A stretch of DNA of 11,090 nucleotides from Nitrospira sp. (GTDB lineage Bacteria > Nitrospirota > Thermodesulfovibrionia > Thermodesulfovibrionales > SM23-35). Where the stretch lies: contig VGWY01000072.1 of NCBI GenBank assembly GCA_016873575.1, positions 1-11,090 on the forward strand, read 5' to 3'. The first letter of the stretch is position 1; each line of letters begins with the position of its first letter. The notes below the pieces were generated by a model. That model was not told the origin of the DNA, did no database searches, and saw nothing but the letters and a program-made list of their open reading frames with translations. Positions 1 through 5,517 of the stretch are shown here, in pieces. A program made the translations under genes and the position numbers.

Positions 1-7
1 GTAGCAT
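1..7 (-). CDS. Probable start of a leftward gene, cut by the window edge
   Basis: On the minus strand an ATG at 7-5 is preceded, six bases away, by a strong Shine-Dalgarno sequence (AAAGGAGG, complement of 14-21). Only two codons (Met-Leu) are inside the window, so nothing can be said of the product. It would follow the PH-like gene with a gap of about 52 bases, so it could be the next gene of the same transcript. Confidence 0.45.
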
Positions 8-52
8 AATCTGCCTCCTTTGAAGTTTCTTTATATTCTTGCAGATTATGCT
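3..52 (-). promoter_or_regulatory. 12-bp inverted repeat that could fold over a start codon
   Basis: Bases 3-14 (AGCATAATCTGC) and 41-52 (GCAGATTATGCT) are exact reverse complements separated by 26 bases. On the minus-strand RNA the second arm contains the ATG at 7-5, and nearly all of its Shine-Dalgarno sequence lies in the loop. Folding would hide the start codon, so a translational control hairpin is possible. No U-run follows, so it is not a typical intrinsic terminator for the upstream gene. Confidence 0.45.
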
Positions 53-59
53 CTAATTG

Positions 60-590
60 TCAATTTATAATTCTTTTAAATGTCGTTGTAGGGTTAATTT
101 TGGTAAAAAGTACTTCTTTGAAAAAATTTTCTTCGTATTTTGAATCTATTTTCATGTCAATTTTTGGGTTCCTCTTTTTTATACAATCAATAATTCCATG
201 TATTTTCTTTCTATAGGGGAAGAGTGTAGCAAATAAAATCTCATACGTATCGCTAACCGTTTTAATAATAATTACAGGAAAATCGCCTGAAATATACCAC
301 TTTTTTGTTATCAATAAGTCAGTAATATCATTATATGGAAAGAACTCTTTAAATATATAACCTCTATTGATAATAAAGATTATTCTTTTGGTTGTTAATA
401 TCAGACGCTTTGCGTATCGTTCCTTGATATTATTTATAAAGATACTTTTAAACGGAAATAATCTCAGATTAATTAATACCTTTTCATCGTTTCTTAAATC
501 CAAGAAGTTTAAATCTCGATCTTTAGGCTTCTTGAATAAACCAATTTTTTTATAATTTTCTATTTCTATTGCTATATCTTCTATTTCCAT
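60..590 (-). CDS. PH-like (bacterial pleckstrin-homology/GRAM-type) domain protein, 176 aa
   Basis: I do not recognise a named gene. Residues about 60-140 show the pattern of bacterial PH-like domains: alternating hydrophobic strands (RLILTTKRIIFI, then FPYNDITDLLI, then PVIIIKT) followed by a closing helix (KKIHGIIDCIKKRN). There is no signal peptide or clear membrane segment, so a cytosolic or membrane-peripheral protein is likely. The ATG lies seven bases after the stop of the transglutaminase-like gene and no Shine-Dalgarno sequence fits in that gap, which suggests translational coupling. Base composition is unusually AT-rich (15 G+C in the 60 bases 61-120), unlike the purine and gsp genes, so recent acquisition is possible. 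The PH-like call rests on pattern only; binding partner and function are unknown. Confidence 0.6.
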   Translation of the reverse strand: MEIEDIAIEIENYKKIGLFKKPKDRDLNFLDLRNDEKVLINLRLFPFKSIFINNIKERYAKRLILTTKRIIFIINRGYIFKEFFPYNDITDLLITKKWYISGDFPVIIIKTVSDTYEILFATLFPYRKKIHGIIDCIKKRNPKIDMKIDSKYEENFFKEVLFTKINPTTTFKRIIN

Positions 591-597
591 GCCAATT

Positions 598-2031
598 TTA
601 TTTGTATAAAATTATTGTCATTAAAACAACACAAAGAGCTTGCACTATAATTGGATAAGCTTCTGGTATGTATGAACAGTAATTATATGCCATTATAATG
701 ATTGGAATTACATACAATATTTCCGCTGTTATTAAAGGCATATTTGCAATTATTGTTGAAATTATGGCTCCAAAAGCCAAAGCACTCAGGGCAGTCAGTG
801 CTGCTAATCCAAAAGATGCCAATATTATAAGAACAACTAATCCTGCAACCCATACTGCATATACCAAACTACCATTCATCCCTCCACTTATCATATAGGC
901 CCCAGCTCCAGTAACAGGGTCGATGATAATATATCCACAGCCTGTCCAACCATTGAAGGTAATGTCTGTTTTAGATACCAACACCTCTTTCCCAGCATTC
1001 ACGGCATTCTGAATATCAGCCTTTACATCTGCATCAACCTGCAATTGTGGAAGTATTGTGTTTATATTTGATTGGTTAATGGTGTAAATAGGGATGCCCT
1101 GATCATTTGCAATCTTTAATGCCTTTATTGCTGAGATTCCCTGTGCAGAATCATCAGTTGTAGACAATAACCGCTCAGGTACTGAGTGTTCCAAGGAAGA
1201 TCCATTTATCCCAGATAACTGAAAAATTTTTTTGGCTTTGCTGCTATTTCCATCGAGTGCTTTTACCAGAACCAGCAATCTGTCCGCATCCATCGCCAAC
1301 CCACCTGAGCTCACAGAAATCGGTATCCCAAATGCAAAATTTCTCTTCAATTCAAAGGAAAATATCGTCTCCGACGGGAGAGTTATTGCAGCTACTCCCA
1401 TGGTCTTGGCTGTAACAAAATTCATGACTCCCAACTCCTCATGGTAGGAAAGAGCAGTTGTATAGAGAAGGTCACCTAAGATGTCATCCTTTGTAAGATT
1501 ACTGAAGTCTTGTGCCTCAAGTTTTGCCTTTGTTACTTCAAGTTTTGTTTTTAATGCAGTCATCTGTTCCTGAGATATTTTCCCAAGATCAAGAGCAATC
1601 CCAAAATATTCCCCTGCTTCAATCTCATTTGTTATTACATCAGGACTTTCATTAGGACCTGTGAAGGTCATCTTAAAGGTCTCTGTATTTCCCATCACAA
1701 CAGGTGTTCCTGTCGCAACCACCACTCCGTCTATCCTCAATTCAGGTTTAAGGTTGATGAGGTAAGCAGGCAAAGATGAAGGTAGTTCACTTGGGTCTAT
1801 TGGTGATCCATCTGCATGTGGTTTTGGTAGATATGAATTTATTACATCCTCATCAGCCTGTGTTGCAGGAGAATAGCTTAAGGTTATCTTCTTCCCTGCA
1901 AGCTCAGGAAGGCTCTTTGTGATATTTATTGGTGTACCAATGATTTCATCGTACACATCCTTTATAACATTGAAGTTTAATTTATGTCTCAGGTTATCGG
2001 GGATACTGGCATATGTTGCACCTTTTTGCAA
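598..2031 (-). CDS. C-terminal part of the transglutaminase-like protein with membrane segments
   Basis: The frame begins near 2052. The only early start is a TTG at 2031, inside what should be continuous coding sequence, so this is most likely the 3' part of the split gene. Residues 3-14 (KGATYASIPDNL) resemble the segment that normally follows the transglutaminase core. Residues about 20-380 are mixed beta/alpha sequence that I cannot assign to a named domain. A Gly-rich motif (GWTGCGYIIIDPVTGAGAYM) comes before the end. The last 90 residues hold three or four hydrophobic segments, from about LVYAVWVAGLVVLIIL to IVQALCVVLMTIILY, which would anchor the protein in the membrane with the N-terminal part outside. 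The PH-like gene follows seven bases later. Confidence 0.6.
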   Translation of the reverse strand: MQKGATYASIPDNLRHKLNFNVIKDVYDEIIGTPINITKSLPELAGKKITLSYSPATQADEDVINSYLPKPHADGSPIDPSELPSSLPAYLINLKPELRIDGVVVATGTPVVMGNTETFKMTFTGPNESPDVITNEIEAGEYFGIALDLGKISQEQMTALKTKLEVTKAKLEAQDFSNLTKDDILGDLLYTTALSYHEELGVMNFVTAKTMGVAAITLPSETIFSFELKRNFAFGIPISVSSGGLAMDADRLLVLVKALDGNSSKAKKIFQLSGINGSSLEHSVPERLLSTTDDSAQGISAIKALKIANDQGIPIYTINQSNINTILPQLQVDADVKADIQNAVNAGKEVLVSKTDITFNGWTGCGYIIIDPVTGAGAYMISGGMNGSLVYAVWVAGLVVLIILASFGLAALTALSALAFGAIISTIIANMPLITAEILYVIPIIIMAYNYCSYIPEAYPIIVQALCVVLMTIILYK

Positions 2032-2971
2032 TGGTCTTATATGGCAATGTTCCTAACAGATAAGAAATCTCCTGCTTGATTATCTCTTTCTTTCCAAGAA
2101 CATCCTCGACTGTTGCATTGGGATAATTCTGTGATATGTAATTCTGCACCTGTGTCTGGTAACCCTGCATGATCTGCTGAATAAATAATGAATCCACACC
2201 TGTTACATAACCTTCTTCTTCATTAATTGTTGCTGTTGAAGTTATCTGGTCTACGAATGACTGGGCATCGAAGGGTACTTCTGATTGAATGTCTATACCT
2301 TGGGTGTAGTTGTATTGCTTGAAGCTTGCATCAAGGGGTATCCATGTGTCTCCCTGTCCAGACCGATGTCTTGCACCTCTTGAGGGAATATAATCAATCC
2401 ATGCCTCGACCCATGCATGTTCTATCCTTACATATTTGATCTCTCCGCCTTCGGTCATCCCTTTTACTGGTATCCGCGCAGAAGCAAGAAGTCTTAAAGC
2501 CTCCATGGAGTCTGTAAAACCTCCGAGCCAATTTTTAACCTTTTCTATTGGAAGTTCTATTGTGCCGTATACATATCTGGCATGAATGTTTGAGGCACGA
2601 AGGAGAGCTATCAATAATGATGCCGTATCGAAGTCATTGCACTGTTTTGTCTGAAGACAATAATCTGCTCCCTGGATAGAGCCATAGGTGGGGACATATT
2701 CGATGTTGTTTCTTACCCAGTTGTAGATCTTTGTGGGATTATGATTGAGTTCTGCTGCCTTTGCCTGTATTGCAGGGGTGAACTGGACTTCGATGGTTTG
2801 TGCCAGATCAGCGGAAGTTGGTGGATCGGATGCCTGTGCAACTTGAATATAGTTTTGGGTAATGAGTTCAGAGCCTGCACCGAGCTTGCTGAATGTGTTC
2901 GGAGACAGAAGACCTTTTAGCGAGCCAGCAGAAGCAACGAGGATTGGTGATGCGTGATGCGTGACGGGTTT
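1994..2971 (-). CDS. Middle part: transglutaminase-like core domain (partial, no credible start of its own)
   Basis: The frame is open from 2971 to a stop at 1994. The first usable start codon in it is a TTG at 2614, but that is an internal leucine of the domain, so it is not a real start. The translation carries NPTKIYNWVRNNIEYVPTYG, then CNDFDTASLLIALLRASNIH, then HAWVEAWIDYIPSRG, then WIPLDASFKQ. These are the Cys, His and Asp blocks of the transglutaminase-like superfamily. The His and Asp are present. In an ungapped alignment to the usual C-x-D-x-A-x-LL-x-ALLRA-x-GIPAR block, the nucleophile position (2633-2635) is Asp, with a Cys two residues earlier (2639-2641). The domain may therefore bind peptide without cleaving or cross-linking. 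Its last dozen residues are out of frame with the family continuation found at 2030. Confidence 0.65.
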   Translation of the reverse strand, partial: KPVTHHASPILVASAGSLKGLLSPNTFSKLGAGSELITQNYIQVAQASDPPTSADLAQTIEVQFTPAIQAKAAELNHNPTKIYNWVRNNIEYVPTYGSIQGADYCLQTKQCNDFDTASLLIALLRASNIHARYVYGTIELPIEKVKNWLGGFTDSMEALRLLASARIPVKGMTEGGEIKYVRIEHAWVEAWIDYIPSRGARHRSGQGDTWIPLDASFKQYNYTQGIDIQSEVPFDAQSFVDQITSTATINEEEGYVTGVDSLFIQQIMQGYQTQVQNYISQNYPNATVEDVLGKKEIIKQEISYLLGTLPYKTIAKRCNICQYPR

Positions 2972-3654
2972 TTATAATCTTTTAACTCATTACGCGTTAT
3001 GCGTGACGTGTCACGGTCTTTAAGAAATTGTTCCGGCTTTGTCCTCGGTTCTTTAAATACAGGCTCAACTGTCCTGTGCGGTAGTTTGTTTGGATCAAGA
3101 GGTTTATGCTTCTTCGGAGGCTTTATCTTCTGAAGGAATTTCTTTGTTTTTTCTATTGCTTCGCTTAGCTCTTTGCTTTTTGCACTATGCTTATTAATCG
3201 CATCAAGGTTTGTTTTGAGTTCATTGAGATTGTCCTCATATTTCTTTACGAAGTTATAGTGCCTTTCAAGTATTCCCTTTGGTAATCCTTTATCCTTAAG
3301 TTTCTTCTCGGTCTCTGCAAACTGTTTCTTAATCTCTGTGTCAAATGCTTCAATCTCTTCCTTTTTTGTCTTTAGCTTATTCTTTTTTGTGTCAGTGTCT
3401 ATGACAGTGTCAGTAAGAACTTGCTCTATATTCTCAATTGCCTTCTGAAATTTCTCTTCTGGTTTTTGTTTGGTTGGTATACTTCCTTGTGATGATTTTT
3501 GATTGTTCTCTTTTTGCTGATAGCTGATAGCTGACTGCTGATCGCTATTCTTTATAGCGTAAGCGATGTCAAGCATTCCACAAAATGTCCAACTGAAGAA
3601 AAGTAAGGTGACGAGTGAGATGATTCTAATTGCAGGTTTATATCTGAAGTCCAT
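2917..3654 (-). CDS. N-terminal part of the transglutaminase-like protein: signal peptide plus coiled coil, 245 aa
   Basis: The ATG is preceded by GGAGG about eight bases upstream. Residues 1-33 form a signal peptide: basic start, hydrophobic core (LVTLLFF) and a likely signal peptidase I site after AYA at residue 33. The Cys at residue 25 is not in a good lipobox. Residues 37-47 are encoded by a 7-bp tandem repeat. Residues about 60-180 are Lys/Glu-rich with heptad character, a probable coiled coil. A Pro/Lys-rich linker (PPKKHKPLDPNKLPHRTVEP) follows. The last 30 or so residues derive from another repeat region and run into a stop at 2917, while the transglutaminase part continues in the -1 frame. 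As it stands this makes an exported coiled-coil protein without its catalytic-type domain. Confidence 0.6.
   Translation of the reverse strand: MDFRYKPAIRIISLVTLLFFSWTFCGMLDIAYAIKNSDQQSAISYQQKENNQKSSQGSIPTKQKPEEKFQKAIENIEQVLTDTVIDTDTKKNKLKTKKEEIEAFDTEIKKQFAETEKKLKDKGLPKGILERHYNFVKKYEDNLNELKTNLDAINKHSAKSKELSEAIEKTKKFLQKIKPPKKHKPLDPNKLPHRTVEPVFKEPRTKPEQFLKDRDTSRITRNELKDYKNPSRITHHQSSLLLLAR
2947..2967. repeat. Three 7-bp units GTGATGC / GTGATGC / GTGACGG at the first frame break
   Basis: The plus strand reads GTGATGC (2947-2953), GTGATGC (2954-2960), GTGACGG (2961-2967). The array lies exactly where the signal-peptide/coiled-coil frame and the transglutaminase frame overlap. Gain of one unit (+7) or loss of two (-14) would put the two frames in register without introducing a stop codon. 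Confidence 0.75.
2989..3016. repeat. Degenerate 7-bp repeats (ATTACGC GTTATGC GTGACGT GTCACGG)
   Basis: Four degenerate 7-bp units with the same periodicity and similar letters as the array at 2947-2967. They lie in the coding frame of the N-terminal part, giving a stretch rich in Arg, Thr and Asp. A copy-number change here alone could not rescue the downstream frame, because the -1 frame has a TAA at 2974-2972. Confidence 0.6.
3516..3546. repeat. About 4.4 units of the 7-bp repeat GCTGATA inside the coding sequence
   Basis: Units are GCTGATA (3516-3522), GCTGATA (3523-3529), GCTGACT (3530-3536), GCTGATC (3537-3543) and a partial GCT. On the minus strand they encode residues 37-47 (SDQQSAISYQQ), directly after the predicted signal peptide cleavage site. 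A unit of seven bases is not a multiple of three, so any change in copy number would shift the frame just after export processing. Confidence 0.75.
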
Positions 3655-3691
3655 TAATTCCCTCCAAGACTACAGATTTTTTGGTGTACCC

Positions 3692-3723
3692 ATTATACAC
3701 TACCCCCCCCAGCCTTTTGTCAA
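3692..3723 (-). promoter_or_regulatory. Promoter of the transglutaminase-like gene with a G8 tract in a 20-bp spacer
   Basis: On the minus strand a perfect TTGACA (complement of 3718-3723) and a perfect TATAAT (complement of 3692-3697) are separated by 20 bases. The spacer contains a run of eight G (plus-strand C 3703-3710). Sigma-70 promoters favour 17 bases, so the present spacing should be weak. The -10 box lies about 38 bases before the ATG at 3654, which has a GGAGG Shine-Dalgarno sequence. Confidence 0.65.
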
Positions 3724-3746
3724 GTATTTTTTTGTACTTTTTGTAC

Positions 3747-4004
3747 TCAGGCAGCTTTGGTCTTGCTCAGGTTTTCAAGAACCCACATCCGTATAAGCTC
3801 AAGATAACCTATGCCCTTGGTGTCGGCTACCTTCTTTAATTTATTGATTGTTTTTTCATCAAGTCTTAGTGAGACCAATTTCTTTTGTGGCCGAGTAAAT
3901 TTAACCTTGACCTCTTTTGTCTCTGATAAATAATCAGCGCTATCGTGTGTTGCCCAAAAATCAGCCTCTTCTTTCTCTGACTTAAACTTCGGTATCTTTT
4001 TCAT
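3747..4004 (-). CDS. CopG/BrnA-type antitoxin (ribbon-helix-helix), 85 aa, toxin partner lost
   Basis: The N-terminus (MKKIPKFKSEKEEADFW followed by THDSADYL) matches the CopG-type antitoxin family of type II toxin-antitoxin systems that pairs with BrnT-type RNase toxins. The C-terminal half (VSLRLDEKTINKLKKVADT, then GYLELIRMWVLENL) has the strand-helix-helix layout of ribbon-helix-helix DNA-binding proteins. An ATG at 4013 would add three residues but touches the Shine-Dalgarno AAGGAG; the ATG at 4004 has proper spacing and matches the usual family start. In such systems the antitoxin blocks the toxin and represses its own operon. Here only the last 23 codons of a toxin remain upstream, so the protein is an orphan, transcribed perhaps from the purine operon. 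The promoter of the next gene lies just beyond its stop. Confidence 0.85.
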   Translation of the reverse strand: MKKIPKFKSEKEEADFWATHDSADYLSETKEVKVKFTRPQKKLVSLRLDEKTINKLKKVADTKGIGYLELIRMWVLENLSKTKAA

Positions 4005-4009
4005 TTCCC

Positions 4010-4081
4010 TCATCTCCTTCTGTATAGAGACTTTTCCCTTTCAGTCATGTCCCTTGCTGTTATTGTCCTGAAAATACCTTG
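4010..4081 (-). pseudogene. Remnant of a BrnT-type toxin: last 23 codons only
   Basis: Directly after the stop of the DUF89 gene, and in the same frame, the minus strand encodes FRTITARDMTEREKSLYRRR and a TGA that overlaps the upstream ATG of the antitoxin. This is the pattern of BrnT toxin C-termini (R-x-I-x-AR-x-x-T-x-x-E-x-x-x-Y). The rest of the toxin, usually about 90 residues in all, including its catalytic residues, is gone. The deletion junction must lie at or just after the DUF89 stop codon (4082-4084). The antitoxin sits in the toxin-then-antitoxin order normal for this family. Confidence 0.7.
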
Positions 4082-4930
4082 TCAAGATTTCGTTAGAAGA
4101 AGCATTGCCCCTGTTGTAAAGCCGAGTTCTCTTGACACTACATCACATTTTGATTGAAAGAGGAAAAATATTTTTTTGTCGGTATCCAAGAGTGTCTCGA
4201 AGTTGCCCTGCCCTTTGCTTATTATAAAGTGTGCATTTTTGAAGATCTCCTGAAATTGTGAGGATGTCCATTCGAGAATTGTCCCTACAGCATCAGACCC
4301 ATTGTCAATTACTTCACATATTTCCGTAAGTCCTGATTCTATAGCATCATCCATAGTTGAGTCATTGATAACAGGTGAACCCTTAACGACTGCCCTGACT
4401 TTTTTACCAAGTGATATCAGGGTTTCAACAAGAAGCCTGTCAAAGACTATTTCACCGGCATTATCTGTCAGGTAAAGAACATCATCTGTCATGAAGAGCG
4501 CGTCCCTGAACATGGTGTAGCCATCTTCAGCCAATGGATTATTCAATGCCTTGTGGATAGTTCCCTCAATATTTACCTCTGTAAATATTCCAAAGTCTAT
4601 TACATTTCCTGCAATTGCAAGTCTTGAGGCTGTCCATAAGGGGTCATGACTTTTCCCGATAATGGTTTTCAAAGAAGGATATAAGCCAAGTGCAATCTGA
4701 TTATATTTTGCTTTTATCTCCTTGAACGGGTCTTCCCCAAGCAGTTCCCTTATAGTTCTGTGCATAAATGTGGTTGCATAGGCAGGGGGTTTTGAGGTGT
4801 CAGTCCGTTCGATTTTCGGGAGGATGCTTTTCATAATCCTTTCCTGTATGAATTCGTCTTTTGTCCCGAGCCTGAGTGCAATGAGAGACTGTTTAAGAAA
4901 ACATGGGAAACAATCCAGGTGCACTTTCAT
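4082..4930 (-). CDS. DUF89-family (subfamily I, ARMT1-like) metal-dependent phosphatase, 282 aa
   Basis: The family hydrolyses phosphoesters with a divalent metal. Subfamily I members, found in prokaryotes, act on nucleotides and are regarded as damage-control enzymes. Visible marks are the N-terminal CxxC (Cys7 and Cys10 in DCFPC), AGNVIDFG at 107-114, the metal-site motif DNAGE at 156-160, KGSPVINDST at 183-192, SKGQGNFE at 238-245, and KCDVVSRELG near the end. The length is usual and the C-terminus looks complete even though a deletion scar follows directly. The start codon overlaps the purE stop as ATGA, so the two are translationally coupled. That ties the enzyme to purine synthesis, perhaps in removing a damaged or reactive nucleotide intermediate; the exact substrate is not known from sequence. 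Confidence 0.88.
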   Translation of the reverse strand: MKVHLDCFPCFLKQSLIALRLGTKDEFIQERIMKSILPKIERTDTSKPPAYATTFMHRTIRELLGEDPFKEIKAKYNQIALGLYPSLKTIIGKSHDPLWTASRLAIAGNVIDFGIFTEVNIEGTIHKALNNPLAEDGYTMFRDALFMTDDVLYLTDNAGEIVFDRLLVETLISLGKKVRAVVKGSPVINDSTMDDAIESGLTEICEVIDNGSDAVGTILEWTSSQFQEIFKNAHFIISKGQGNFETLLDTDKKIFFLFQSKCDVVSRELGFTTGAMLLLTKS

Positions 4931-5421
4931 CGTTTTTTAAGTGCCTTTGCTTTCTTCACTATCTCTTCAGCCATTTTTTCCCGATAATTTTTTAGCCTTT
5001 TTGCTACCTCTCCATCTTTTCTACTGATAATCTGTGCTGAAAAGATCGCAGCATTTTTCGCACCTGCCTTTCCAATAGCCATTGTTGCGACTGGCACTCC
5101 AGGAGGCATCTGGACAATAGAAAGAAGGGCGTCAAGGCCCTTGAGTGCTGATGAATCTATTGGCACCCCTATCACGGGGAGAATGGTGTGCGACGCAAGC
5201 ACTCCTGCCAGATGGGCTGCCATACCAGCGCCTGCAATAATAACCTCGATACCTTTCTCCTCAGCTTCAGATGCAAGTTGTATTGCACGTGCTGGTGTTC
5301 TGTGTGCAGAGGCGATGGTCATCTCATAAGAAATCCCAAGTTCCTTGAGTATCCTGCCAGCCTCTTCCATAACCGACAGGTCAGAATCACTCCCCATAAC
5401 TATCAAAACCTTTGGTTTCAT
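4927..5421 (-). CDS. purE: PurE, N5-carboxyaminoimidazole ribonucleotide mutase, 164 aa
   Basis: PurE converts N5-CAIR to CAIR in de novo purine synthesis. The sequence shows the family motifs in order: MGSDSD (9-14), SAHRTP (38-43, with the catalytic His40), GAGMAAHLAG (64-73), the GVP loop near 85-87, and QMPPGVPVAT (104-113). SAHRTP fits class I PurE, which uses N5-CAIR made by PurK, rather than the class II form that uses AIR and CO2; purK is not in the window. The length is normal. The ATG is preceded by GGAG at good spacing. Its TGA overlaps the start of the DUF89 gene. A 96-bp repeat-rich gap separates it from purD upstream. Confidence 0.97.
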   Translation of the reverse strand: MKPKVLIVMGSDSDLSVMEEAGRILKELGISYEMTIASAHRTPARAIQLASEAEEKGIEVIIAGAGMAAHLAGVLASHTILPVIGVPIDSSALKGLDALLSIVQMPPGVPVATMAIGKAGAKNAAIFSAQIISRKDGEVAKRLKNYREKMAEEIVKKAKALKKR

Positions 5422-5444
5422 ATCTTCTCCTTATTCAAGTTAAA

Positions 5445-5509
5445 ATTATCAATGAACAATTAAAAAGTTAAATTTTTCACTGATATTTTTGCATTGATAA
5501 TTGATAATT
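5445..5509. repeat. AT-rich 7-bp periodic repeat between purD and purE
   Basis: Units can be read in register from ATTATCA (5445-5451) and ATGAACA (5452-5458) through degenerate copies to two exact GATAATT units (5496-5502, 5503-5509). The two ends are nearly reverse complementary (AAAATTATCAATG against CATTGATAATT...TTTT), so the RNA could fold. The 15-mer AAAATTATCAATGAA (5442-5456) occurs again at 8912-8926, showing a dispersed family. Confidence 0.65.
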
Positions 5510-5517
5510 TTATCTGA

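Larger units (their letters stand above)
598..3654 (-). pseudogene. Exported transglutaminase-like protein of about 1,018 codons, split by two frame changes
   Basis: Three adjacent leftward reading frames read as consecutive parts of one protein: signal peptide and coiled coil (3654-2917), transglutaminase-like core (about 2971-1994), and a beta-rich region with C-terminal membrane segments (2031-598). Parts 1 and 3 share a frame; part 2 lies in the -1 frame. The first break lies between 2971 and 2917, where a 7-bp repeat array sits. The second is best placed at a run of five A (2023-2027 on the plus strand), where removing one A joins the end of part 2 smoothly to GATYASIPDNLRHK of part 3. 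Large exported proteins with this domain order occur in environmental bacteria, often near RHS-type proteins. It may be a decaying gene, a phase-variable gene caught out of frame, or an intact gene with sequencing errors. Confidence 0.7.

Noticed and set aside
698..1447. Rightward open frames opposite the transglutaminase-like gene (698-898 and 1232-1447)
   Set aside because: They are antisense shadows with low-complexity translations and no domain, start signal or operon context.
1994..2614. A separate 206-residue gene starting at the TTG at 2614
   Set aside because: The TTG is an internal leucine of the transglutaminase helix (ASLLIALLRAS), and clear family sequence continues upstream in the same frame to about 2940, so this is a fragment and not an independent gene start.
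2947..3546. CRISPR array
   Set aside because: The repeats are 7-bp units in direct tandem without spacers of constant length, and no cas gene is present.
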